Positions 7,350 through 13,896 of a DNA stretch of 14,877 nt are shown here, piece after piece. The notes under the pieces are model-generated. The model had not been told where the DNA came from. It made no database searches and saw only the letters and a list, made by a program, of their open reading frames with translations. How positions within the stretch are numbered: the stretch's first letter is position 1; each line of letters opens with the position of its first letter. Origin of the DNA: Burkholderiaceae bacterium (lineage in GTDB: Bacteria; Pseudomonadota; Gammaproteobacteria; Burkholderiales; Burkholderiaceae_F); the NCBI GenBank assembly GCA_013696665.1, contig JACCYC010000146.1:1-14877 (forward strand), read 5' to 3'. A program made the position numbers and the translations under genes.

Positions 7350-8180
7350 TTACACGTGGCTTCCGGCGCTCGCCAACGTGCGGATCTCGTCGTCGCTTAA
7401 TAGCGGACCGTCGAGCGTCACCCGCCTTTCCTGCGTCTCGGACGTCCGGTAGCGCGCAATGACCGGCTTCAGTTCGGCCTTCACGTGCGCGTTGCTGTAA
7501 CCGTTGAATAGGTGGCCCGCAAGGCCACGCTTGAGATCGCTAGTGTTCAGAAACCAATCAGCGATTGGGAAGGTGAGGTTCATGTTGACGTGCATCATGA
7601 TCCCCATGTTGTGATGCGCCGTGTGGTGGCGTCGAATTGTGTTCACGAACGGAGCATTGCGGACGAACCAGTTGTCACGTACGTGGCAGCAGAAGTGAAA
7701 CGTCTCGTACACCATGTAATGGCCCATCATGCCGATAAACGCAATGTAGCCAGCATTGGGATTGATCAACACGCTTGCAATCCACCCGATCAGAACTCCG
7801 AAGATTGCAAGAACGATCAGCACGCGCCATGGAAAGAACACAATCCGAAATTCGCGAACCGTGTCAATCGTCGCATCGTTGTCAGTGAAGTATTGGTGAT
7901 GCTGCCGGGTGTGGCGATCGTAGATCGCACGTAGGGCGAACACGTCAATCTTGCGATGCATGACGTACTTATGCATGCCCCATTCGATGAAGTTGCCTGC
8001 GAGCAGCACCGGCACGAGCACAAGCCACTCCCAGGTGGCAGATTGAAGCCGGCTTATGCAGTACAGGATGCCCGCGATTCCTGCCGCATACATCACGCCA
8101 ATATGCAGGAGACCGCTGTAATAACGGCTGATCGCCGCTCGGTACTGTTCACGAAATTTTTGCTGCCGGTCGGTCATCAT
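7350..8180 (-). CDS. Fatty acid hydroxylase / sterol desaturase superfamily membrane protein
   Basis: A 276-residue integral membrane protein with the histidine clusters of the di-iron fatty acid hydroxylase family (PF04116 type): HKYVMH (70-75), HTRQHH (90-95), HFCCH (162-166) and HHTAHH (185-190). Hydrophobic segments flank them at about 24-42, 52-66, 118-140 and 143-160. Members hydroxylate or desaturate lipids, sterols or carotenoids using oxygen; the substrate cannot be read from sequence. The start is the first of two consecutive ATG codons, with GAGG six bases upstream. The gene is transcribed away from the PanB-like operon, and its start lies 77 bases from that operon's preferred start. 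A short CGCCG/CGGCG hairpin (7335-7347) follows the stop but lacks a T-run. Confidence 0.85.
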   Translation of the reverse strand: MMTDRQQKFREQYRAAISRYYSGLLHIGVMYAAGIAGILYCISRLQSATWEWLVLVPVLLAGNFIEWGMHKYVMHRKIDVFALRAIYDRHTRQHHQYFTDNDATIDTVREFRIVFFPWRVLIVLAIFGVLIGWIASVLINPNAGYIAFIGMMGHYMVYETFHFCCHVRDNWFVRNAPFVNTIRRHHTAHHNMGIMMHVNMNLTFPIADWFLNTSDLKRGLAGHLFNGYSNAHVKAELKPVIARYRTSETQERRVTLDGPLLSDDEIRTLASAGSHV

Positions 8181-8191
8181 GCCGGGCCTCG

Positions 8192-8220
8192 TTGCCTATG
8201 CTTTGGATGGCTGATATATT
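8192..8220 (+). promoter_or_regulatory. Sigma70-like promoter of the PanB-like operon
   Basis: TTGCCT (8192-8197) and TATATT (8215-8220) are separated by exactly 17 bases and match the sigma70 consensus at 4 of 6 and 5 of 6 positions. Transcription would start near 8227, about 30 bases before the GTG at 8258. The promoter would be nonsense if translation began at the upstream in-frame TTG (8192) or ATG (8207), so it supports the later start. Confidence 0.55.
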
Positions 8221-8222
8221 AG

Positions 8223-8236
8223 TTGTCGATCACCAA
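8223..8236. promoter_or_regulatory. Candidate operator over the transcription start of the PanB-like operon
   Basis: TTGTCGATCACCAA is an imperfect dyad with TTG/CAA ends around a central GATC. It overlies the predicted transcription start, and a second TTGTC follows at 8239-8243. A repressor bound here would block transcription, and the GntR/FCD protein encoded by the second gene of the operon is the obvious candidate. It is not a clean match to the FadR-type consensus, so the assignment is inference. Confidence 0.35.
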
Positions 8237-8257
8237 AGTTGTCAAACCGGGGGCGCT

Positions 8258-9160
8258 GTGCCGGAAGCTGCTAAAGGAAATGACAAGGCAACAACTTCCG
8301 CCGCGCGCAAGAAGCGGACGCTGCAGGACATTCGCGACTCGAAAACCTCGGGCGAGAAAATGGTCTACATGTCGGTGCCTGATTACACATCGGCACGATG
8401 GGCCGAGATGGCCGGGGTGGACGTGGCGGTATTGGGCGACAGTCTGGCGATGATCGCGCATGGTCATTCGAGCACGATCCCCGCGACGATGGACATGATG
8501 GCACTGCACGCGCAAGCGGTGCGCCGCGGAGCACCGAATACTTTCATGCTGGGGTGCATGCCCTACCAGAGTTACAACACGGTCGAACGCGCCTTGACCA
8601 ATGCGACGCGCTTTATGCAGGAGGGCGCGTGCGATGCGGTCAAGCCGCAGGGTGGCAAATCACAAGCGGCGATCCTGAAAGCCATGGTCGATGCTGGAAT
8701 TCCAACGGCGTCGCACATCGGTATGACGCCGCACACGGTGGCGATGTTCGGCGGTTTCAAGATCCAGGGCAAAACGGCAGACGCTGCGATGAAGATTCTC
8801 GAGGACGCCTTCGCGATTCAGGACGCGGGTTGTTTCATGCTCGAGTTCGAAGCGGTGCCGGCGAAAATTGCTGCGGTTATTTCGAAGCAACTGCAGATTC
8901 CGACAATCGGCATTGGCGCTGGGGTCGGCACCGATGGGCAAATTTTGCTGTGCTACGACCTGCTCGGTGTGTTCACGGACTTCAAGCCAAAGTTCACCAA
9001 GCGCTACTCGAATCTGACAGAGGTTGCACTCAAGGGTATCTCGCAGTACATCGCCGAAGTGAAGGCGGGTACCTTTCCCGATGACGACCATAGTTACGGC
9101 GTTGACGAGAAGGAATACGACAAGTTCGTAACAATGGTCGAGCGACGCAAGCATCAATGA
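8258..9160 (+). CDS. PanB-like protein (ketopantoate hydroxymethyltransferase family) with altered metal ligands
   Basis: A 300-residue TIM-barrel protein of the PanB family within the PEP mutase/isocitrate lyase superfamily. Classical PanB moves a one-carbon unit from methylene-tetrahydrofolate to 2-oxoisovalerate. Shared landmarks are VAVLGDSLAM (Asp61 = E. coli Asp45), QAVRRGAPN (86-94), SHIGMTPHTVAMFGGFKIQG (152-171), catalytic-type Glu198 in FEAVP, and IPTIGIGAGVGTDGQIL (214-230). Two E. coli metal ligands are replaced: Asp84 by Cys100 (LGCMPY) and Glu114 by Gln131 (VKPQGG). Lys129 is retained. No pantothenate genes are nearby; it heads an operon with a GntR regulator, an FAD oxidoreductase, a cupin and an ABC importer. 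I prefer the GTG at 8258 behind GGGGG over the TTG at 8192 or ATG at 8207, because a promoter overlaps those. It is probably an aldolase or lyase on another oxo-acid; the reaction is unknown. Confidence 0.8.
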   Translation: MPEAAKGNDKATTSAARKKRTLQDIRDSKTSGEKMVYMSVPDYTSARWAEMAGVDVAVLGDSLAMIAHGHSSTIPATMDMMALHAQAVRRGAPNTFMLGCMPYQSYNTVERALTNATRFMQEGACDAVKPQGGKSQAAILKAMVDAGIPTASHIGMTPHTVAMFGGFKIQGKTADAAMKILEDAFAIQDAGCFMLEFEAVPAKIAAVISKQLQIPTIGIGAGVGTDGQILLCYDLLGVFTDFKPKFTKRYSNLTEVALKGISQYIAEVKAGTFPDDDHSYGVDEKEYDKFVTMVERRKHQ

Positions 9161-9837
9161 AACGCGCAAGTCCGCTCGAAGTCGCGCCGATTCTGTCGAC
9201 GCAAAGCTTGACGGCCCGGGCGTATGCCGAGCTCGAAGAGATGATTGTCACATTGCAGCTCGCTCCCGGATCTTCTGTATCAGAGGCGGAGCTATCGAGC
9301 CACCTCGGTATCGGCCGTACTCCCATCCGCGAGGCGTTGCAGCGACTTGCGCGTGAGCGGCTGGTAATCATCTTGCCGCGGCGCGGCGTGATGGTGTCGG
9401 AGATCAACGTTGGGCGCCAGCTTCAATTGCACGAAGTGCGGCGCGAACTTGAACGGCTGATCGCGCGTACCGCGGCGCGACGGGCAACCGATGTGCAGCG
9501 CACCCGGTTCCGTGAAATCGCGCGCGATTTCGAAAAATCGGCGCGCATCAACGACGACGTCTCGTTCATGCGTACCGATCGTGAATTCAATTTACTGTGC
9601 TTAAGCGCGGCGCGTAACGAGTTCGCCTCCGGTGCGATGAGCCTGATGCATGGCTTATCGCGGCGCTTCTGGTATCACCATTACAAGCAGGCGGCGGATA
9701 TGCCACTCACGGCAAAGCTGCACGCCGGCATCGCGCGCGCGATCGCAGATAGCGATGAAGAACGTGCGGCGCATGCGAGCGACGAATTGCTTGACGTGAT
9801 CGAGAAGTTCACCCGCGACACGCTGAGCTCCGAGTAA
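9157..9837 (+). CDS. GntR family regulator, FadR/FCD subgroup
   Basis: A 226-residue DNA-binding regulator. The N-terminal winged helix-turn-helix covers ~15-82, with LAPGSSVSEAELSSHLGIGR and TPIREALQRLARERLV typical of GntR proteins. The C-terminal FCD ligand-binding domain covers ~90-215. Of the usual FCD metal-binding residues, Asp141 and His189 are present, but the first histidine is Asn145 and the last is replaced by Leu211, so metal binding may be weak or lost. The ATG overlaps the stop of the PanB-like gene (ATGA), which indicates translational coupling. Regulators placed inside catabolic operons usually repress them until the substrate or an intermediate binds. A candidate operator is at 8223-8236. 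The ligand is unknown but probably a small carboxylic acid, as for many FCD proteins. Confidence 0.9.
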   Translation: MKRASPLEVAPILSTQSLTARAYAELEEMIVTLQLAPGSSVSEAELSSHLGIGRTPIREALQRLARERLVIILPRRGVMVSEINVGRQLQLHEVRRELERLIARTAARRATDVQRTRFREIARDFEKSARINDDVSFMRTDREFNLLCLSAARNEFASGAMSLMHGLSRRFWYHHYKQAADMPLTAKLHAGIARAIADSDEERAAHASDELLDVIEKFTRDTLSSE

Positions 9838-9841
9838 AACG

Positions 9842-11209
9842 ATGATTGGCGGAACCGACCGGCGCAAGAGCTTGCGGATTGATACCGACGTCCTCGTAGC
9901 CGGCGGTGGCGCGGCCGGTGTCGCAGCAGCGGTGACGGCTGCACGACAGGGTCTGAAGGTTGTGCTGGTCGAGCGCTACGGGTTCTGTGGCGGTGGCGCG
10001 GTGGCTGGAATGTCGGGTACGGTTTGCGGATTGTATGAAGCCACCGATCGTGCGGACCTGCCGCCGCGTCAGGTTGTGTTTGGTTTCGCCGATGAATTCG
10101 TGCACCTGCTTGAATCGCGTGGTGGGCTCACGCCGCCGATGCGCTACGGAAAGACGTGGACTCGCGTGCACGACCCGCTGATGTGGCGCGAGGCGGCCGA
10201 CCATCTGCTGCGGGAAGCGGGTGTCCGTGTGCTCTTCCACACCATGGTGACGGGCGCGCTACTCGATGGCGATCGCGTGACGGGTGCGGTGGCGTGGTCT
10301 AAGGAAGGTCCGGTGCAAATCCGCGCCAAGCTCACTATCGACGCGAGCGGTGACGCGGATTTGATCGCGATGGCGGGCTTTGAGTCCTTCATCGGCGATG
10401 GCAAAGATGCAATGAGCGGCCATGTGCAGAACCCGACGATGATCTTCCGCATGGGTGGCGTCGACACTTCGCGCTTTATTGCGACTTACGGCGAGAACAC
10501 GATCCTGCCCGAGCAGGTATCGGAGCTTCTGCGTCGTCATCACGGCCACGGTTACTTCCTGCCGCGTTCCAAGATCTGGTTGTTCCCGACCACCCGCCCA
10601 AATGAGTTGCTGTGCAACTGCACCCGCGTTGTCGGCCCTGACGGACGCGAATTGAACACGCTGAGCGCGCGAGACTTTACGGATGCCGAGTTCGAAGGGC
10701 GCGTGCAGGTGCGTGAGTACGCGCGCTTCTTTCGCGACCATCTGGCCGGCTGCGAACGATCATTTGTTGTGGATACTGGAACCCAGGTCGGCGTTCGGCA
10801 GACGCGGCAGGCGCGTGGCGTAGCGACGCTGGCCAACGCCGACATTCTCGCGGGCCGCAAGTTTGCGGACGGTATCGCACGCTCGCCGTGGCCGATCGAA
10901 CTGCACGCGGGTGCTAAGCCTCGCGTCGAGTGGTTGCTCGAAGACTGGTACGAGATTCCGTTCGGATGTTTCGTGCCGATTTGTGGCGATGGCCTGCTGA
11001 TTGCAGGCCGATGTCTGTCCGCACAACACGAAGCCGTAGCGTCGGCCCGCGTGACCGCGCAATGTTTTTCCTATGGCCAGGCGGTCGGGCACGCCGTGGC
11101 AATGTGTATAGAGTCCAGCGTTGAACCGCGCGTAATACCCGGCGCCGCAGTACGTGAAGTTCTTAACCGAAACGGTGCGCGGCTCGACGCAGAAGCCGCC
11201 ATTGCCTGA
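9842..11209 (+). CDS. FAD-dependent oxidoreductase (FAD_oxidored, PF12831 type)
   Basis: A 455-residue flavoprotein. The N-terminal dinucleotide-binding motif is DVLVAGGGAAGVAAAVTAAR (16-35) with the ribose-binding Glu44 in VVLVER, followed by a glycine-rich loop GFCGGGAVAGMSG (48-59). A second FAD-contacting region near the C-terminus reads GDGLLIAGRCLSAQHEAVAS and ends in GQAVGHAVA. The middle (RVHDPLMWREAADHLLREAG, then LTIDASGDADLIAMAG) is typical of this family, whose members dehydrogenate or hydroxylate diverse small molecules; most are uncharacterised. No signal peptide is seen, so it is cytosolic. It starts four bases after the GntR stop and ends nine bases before the cupin, so it is well inside the operon. 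It is likely the oxidative step on the imported compound; the substrate cannot be named. Confidence 0.87.
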   Translation: MIGGTDRRKSLRIDTDVLVAGGGAAGVAAAVTAARQGLKVVLVERYGFCGGGAVAGMSGTVCGLYEATDRADLPPRQVVFGFADEFVHLLESRGGLTPPMRYGKTWTRVHDPLMWREAADHLLREAGVRVLFHTMVTGALLDGDRVTGAVAWSKEGPVQIRAKLTIDASGDADLIAMAGFESFIGDGKDAMSGHVQNPTMIFRMGGVDTSRFIATYGENTILPEQVSELLRRHHGHGYFLPRSKIWLFPTTRPNELLCNCTRVVGPDGRELNTLSARDFTDAEFEGRVQVREYARFFRDHLAGCERSFVVDTGTQVGVRQTRQARGVATLANADILAGRKFADGIARSPWPIELHAGAKPRVEWLLEDWYEIPFGCFVPICGDGLLIAGRCLSAQHEAVASARVTAQCFSYGQAVGHAVAMCIESSVEPRVIPGAAVREVLNRNGARLDAEAAIA

Positions 11210-11218
11210 AAGGAGTCC

Positions 11219-11689
11219 ATGAAAGCTGAATCGAATGTTGCCGAGCGGCAGGATCAAACCGAAACTCGCGAGCGCAGGCACCAGCCGGCGGAATACGTAC
11301 ATCGCGACGAGCGCGAATGGGAAACCATCCGATGGCCCGGGCAGACCGGCAAGATGCTCTTTCACCCGCGACCCGAGCGGCCCACCGAACCGAATGCTGG
11401 CATCGTCCGCTATGAAGCCGGCGGCCATCATCCGCTACACAATCACGAGTTTGCGCAGGTCTGGTACATACTCTCGGGCGAATTCCGTATTGGCGGTAAG
11501 TTGTATGGCCCTGGAACGATGGTGTTCTACTCAGACCCCCACTACGAGGACGAACTTTCCACCGAAACCGGCGGTGAAATGTTGTTCGTTCAGTACCCCG
11601 GCCCAACGACAGGTGGGCGGCCGATCTACGACGGTCGGTTCAACATGGAGGAGCGCAAGGCAATCGGCGCGGAGCGAACCGACATCTAA
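11219..11689 (+). CDS. Small cupin-domain protein
   Basis: A 156-residue single-domain cupin with a charged N-terminal tail. The first cupin motif is HNH (74-76), and the usual metal-binding glutamate is replaced by Gln80 (HNHEFAQVWYILSG). The second motif is GPGTMVFYSDPHYE with His108. Three histidines plus a glutamine can still hold a divalent metal, so it may be a dioxygenase, isomerase or lactonase-type enzyme, or a small-molecule binder. AAAGGAG lies six bases upstream of the ATG, the best ribosome binding site in this operon. Its place between an FAD oxidoreductase and the transporter genes suggests it acts on, or senses, an intermediate of the same pathway; this is inference. Confidence 0.85.
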   Translation: MKAESNVAERQDQTETRERRHQPAEYVHRDEREWETIRWPGQTGKMLFHPRPERPTEPNAGIVRYEAGGHHPLHNHEFAQVWYILSGEFRIGGKLYGPGTMVFYSDPHYEDELSTETGGEMLFVQYPGPTTGGRPIYDGRFNMEERKAIGAERTDI

Positions 11690-11726
11690 CGTTACGTAGC
11701 TTTAATTACAACAACAGGAGACAGTC

Positions 11727-13007
11727 ATGCAGAACAAACGCAGAACGCTGCTGAAGGCTATCGGCGGCGCCGGTGCGGCCGTTGCAGCTCAGCCTTACAT
11801 GAGCTTCCCCGCAATCGCGCAGAACACACCCGTGCGGGTGGGCATTATTGCGCCAAAGTCGGGCATCGTCGGCACCATCGGTGAGTGCGGGCTGCGCGGC
11901 ACCCAGTTCGCGGTCGAGCGCATCAACGCAGCGGGGGGAATTGCCGGCCGCAAGGTCGAGCTGATCGTCGAGGAAGAAACCAACCCGAAGGACTCGATCG
12001 AGCGTCTGCGCAAGCTGGTGTTGCAGGACAAGGTCGATTGCGTGCAGGGCATCGTGTCATCCGGCGTCAGTCTGGCAATGGGTGCGGTCGCCGAAGAGAT
12101 GAAGGCGCTGCTTGTTTTCTGGGACGGCACGACGCAGGACGGCGTCAAGGAAACGATGCCGAATGCGCGTTATGTTTTCCGAAGCACCGATAACGAGTGC
12201 GAAGCGGTGATGGCCTCGCTGCTGGCGATCAAATACTGGAAAGGCCAATTTGCCACGGTCGCCGGGATCAACCCCGACTACTCGTACGGCCGCAACAACA
12301 TGGCGGCGTTCCTGGCGCTGCTGAAAAAATTCAACGTCGATGCCAAGGTGGTCGCAGAACAATGGCCGAAAGTCGGAACGCTCGATCTGACGACACACGT
12401 CGCCGCGTTGAAGGCGGCCAAGCCGGACCTCGTCTTCTCATCGTTGCTGTTTGCCGACCTGCCGATATTCATGCGCACCGCGCACGGTGCGGGTCTGATG
12501 GATGGCAAGACCAAGTTCGTGTTTCCTGGAGCCGGGTTCCAGCACACGCTGCTGAAGAAGCAATTTACGCCCGAGGGCATGATCTTCGGCCACAACACGC
12601 TCTACTTTGCCAGCGATAACGCAAGCCCACTGCAGCGATTGTTCGTCAAGGAGTACGAGGAGAAGTACAAGGACTACCCGCATTGGGAAGCAGACCGCGC
12701 TTATTTCGCGATGCAGGTCTACAAGGCCGGTGTCGAGGCCGCTTACAAGGCGAAGAACGCATGGCCCTCGAAGGAAGACGTGATCAGCTCAATGGAAGGC
12801 GTGAAGATCGAGTCGCTCGGCGGGCCTGGCCACATGCGGAAGGACCACATTGCCGAGCAAACTTTCTATCAAGGCCTGACGACGCACAAGAATCGCTATG
12901 ACTTTGCAACACTAGGGCAGGTGGACCGCATGTATTCCGATCAGTTGCAAAAGCCCCCCGGCGTAGATTTCTGGAAGTGGATCGAGACCGCGCAAATAAA
13001 GCTCTGA
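11727..13007 (+). CDS. ABC transporter substrate-binding protein, branched-chain amino acid/amide type, Tat-like signal
   Basis: A 426-residue periplasmic binding protein of the Leu/Ile/Val-binding (Peripla_BP_6) class. The leader MQNKRRTLLKAIGGAGAAVA has a twin-arginine pattern (Arg5-Arg6, then T-L-L-K) with a likely cleavage near AIA (residues 29-31), so export by Tat is plausible. The mature protein opens PVRVGIIAPKSGIVGTIGE, with GTQFAVERINAAGGIAGRKVELIVEEE near residues 56-82, as in LivJ/AmiC relatives. It starts 37 bases after the cupin gene behind AGGAG, with permease genes following. Members bind amino acids, amides, urea or aromatic and aliphatic acids, so the ligand is not predictable here. 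It delivers the substrate to the LivH/LivM channel. Confidence 0.9.
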   Translation: MQNKRRTLLKAIGGAGAAVAAQPYMSFPAIAQNTPVRVGIIAPKSGIVGTIGECGLRGTQFAVERINAAGGIAGRKVELIVEEETNPKDSIERLRKLVLQDKVDCVQGIVSSGVSLAMGAVAEEMKALLVFWDGTTQDGVKETMPNARYVFRSTDNECEAVMASLLAIKYWKGQFATVAGINPDYSYGRNNMAAFLALLKKFNVDAKVVAEQWPKVGTLDLTTHVAALKAAKPDLVFSSLLFADLPIFMRTAHGAGLMDGKTKFVFPGAGFQHTLLKKQFTPEGMIFGHNTLYFASDNASPLQRLFVKEYEEKYKDYPHWEADRAYFAMQVYKAGVEAAYKAKNAWPSKEDVISSMEGVKIESLGGPGHMRKDHIAEQTFYQGLTTHKNRYDFATLGQVDRMYSDQLQKPPGVDFWKWIETAQIKL

Positions 13008-13014
13008 GCGAGCT

Positions 13015-13896
13015 TTGACCTCGTTCTTCGACATCCTGCTCGGCGGCGTATTCCACGCCGCCGTTCTTTTTTTGGTGGCCGCCGGGCTGCAGCTCGTGTT
13101 CGGCGTGCAGAAGATCGTCAACCTCGCGTGCGGCTCGTTCTACGCACTCGGTGCGTACTTCGGCATTACGAGTGTCAATTGGGCACTGGCGGCGGGGCTG
13201 CCGCCGTGGATGTTTCTGCCGGTGTTGATCGTCTCGGGCATCGTGCTCGGGGCGATCGGCCCCGCGATCGAAGCTTTGCTGCGCACGATCTACGCGCGCG
13301 ACGAAGCGTTTCAATTGTTGCTGACGTTCGCGTTGGTGCTGATGTTTCAGGATGTGCTGCGCTTTTTCTGGGGACCGAACCCGCAGCAGCTCAGCAACCT
13401 GGTGACTGAATACGGTCGGTTATCGATCGGCACGTTTTCGGTGTCAACCTACAACTTGCTGGTGATCGCCGCGAGCATTTTGATCGCGGTCGGTATCGGT
13501 GCGTTTCTGCAGCGCACGCGCTTCGGCCGCATCCTTCGCGCGACCGCCGAGAACCGTGAGATGAGCCAGGCGCTAGGCGTCAATGTGCGCTGGATGTACA
13601 CCAGCGTGTTCACGCTGGGCACGATTCTCGGCACCGTCGGAGGTGCGTTGGTGGTTCCGACCGCAGCGGCGTCGCTCGACATGCCGGTCGAACTCGTGGT
13701 CGAAGCGTTCGCGGTCGTCGTGATCGGCGGCCTTGGCAGCATGCGCGGCGCGTTGGTCGGCGCGCTGATCGTCGGCCTGATGCGCGCCGCGGCAATCACG
13801 TTTTATGCGGAGCTCGAGATTCTGGCGATCTATCTGGTCGTGATCATCGTGCTGATCGCGCGGCCGGCCGGCTTGTTTGGAAAGCCGATTGAATGA
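13015..13896 (+). CDS. Branched-chain amino acid type ABC permease, LivH family
   Basis: A 293-residue inner-membrane permease with about eight hydrophobic segments. The N-terminal LQLVFGVQKIVNLACGSFYALGAY matches the LivH pattern (LVFGV-x-x-I-x-N-x-A-x-G-x-F-Y-x-L-G-A-Y). The coupling-helix region FGRILRATAENREMSQALGV (about 163-182) contacts the ATPase, and VVIGGLGSMRGALVGALIVG is near residue 240. The start is TTG, seven bases after the binding-protein stop, with GAGCGAG upstream; family N-termini support it, and the next methionine lies far inside the protein. It overlaps the following LivM gene by four bases (ATGA). It forms one half of the importer channel. Confidence 0.9.
   Translation: MTSFFDILLGGVFHAAVLFLVAAGLQLVFGVQKIVNLACGSFYALGAYFGITSVNWALAAGLPPWMFLPVLIVSGIVLGAIGPAIEALLRTIYARDEAFQLLLTFALVLMFQDVLRFFWGPNPQQLSNLVTEYGRLSIGTFSVSTYNLLVIAASILIAVGIGAFLQRTRFGRILRATAENREMSQALGVNVRWMYTSVFTLGTILGTVGGALVVPTAAASLDMPVELVVEAFAVVVIGGLGSMRGALVGALIVGLMRAAAITFYAELEILAIYLVVIIVLIARPAGLFGKPIE

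Noticed and set aside
7246..7452. A 68-codon plus-strand frame in and beyond the 7173-7349 gap.
   Set aside because: It runs into the opposite-strand hydroxylase gene, has no ribosome binding site and no recognisable motif.
8192..8257. N-terminal extension of the PanB-like protein from TTG 8192 or ATG 8207.
   Set aside because: It covers a good promoter and a dyad, and the extra residues do not resemble the family; kept only as an alternative.
8398..9084. Long plus-strand frame inside the PanB-like gene.
   Set aside because: Another frame of a clear gene, with low-complexity R/G/D-rich translation.
8258..9160. Calling this gene panB of pantothenate synthesis.
   Set aside because: Two metal ligands are replaced and no panC, panD or panE lies nearby; the family name is kept but not the gene symbol.
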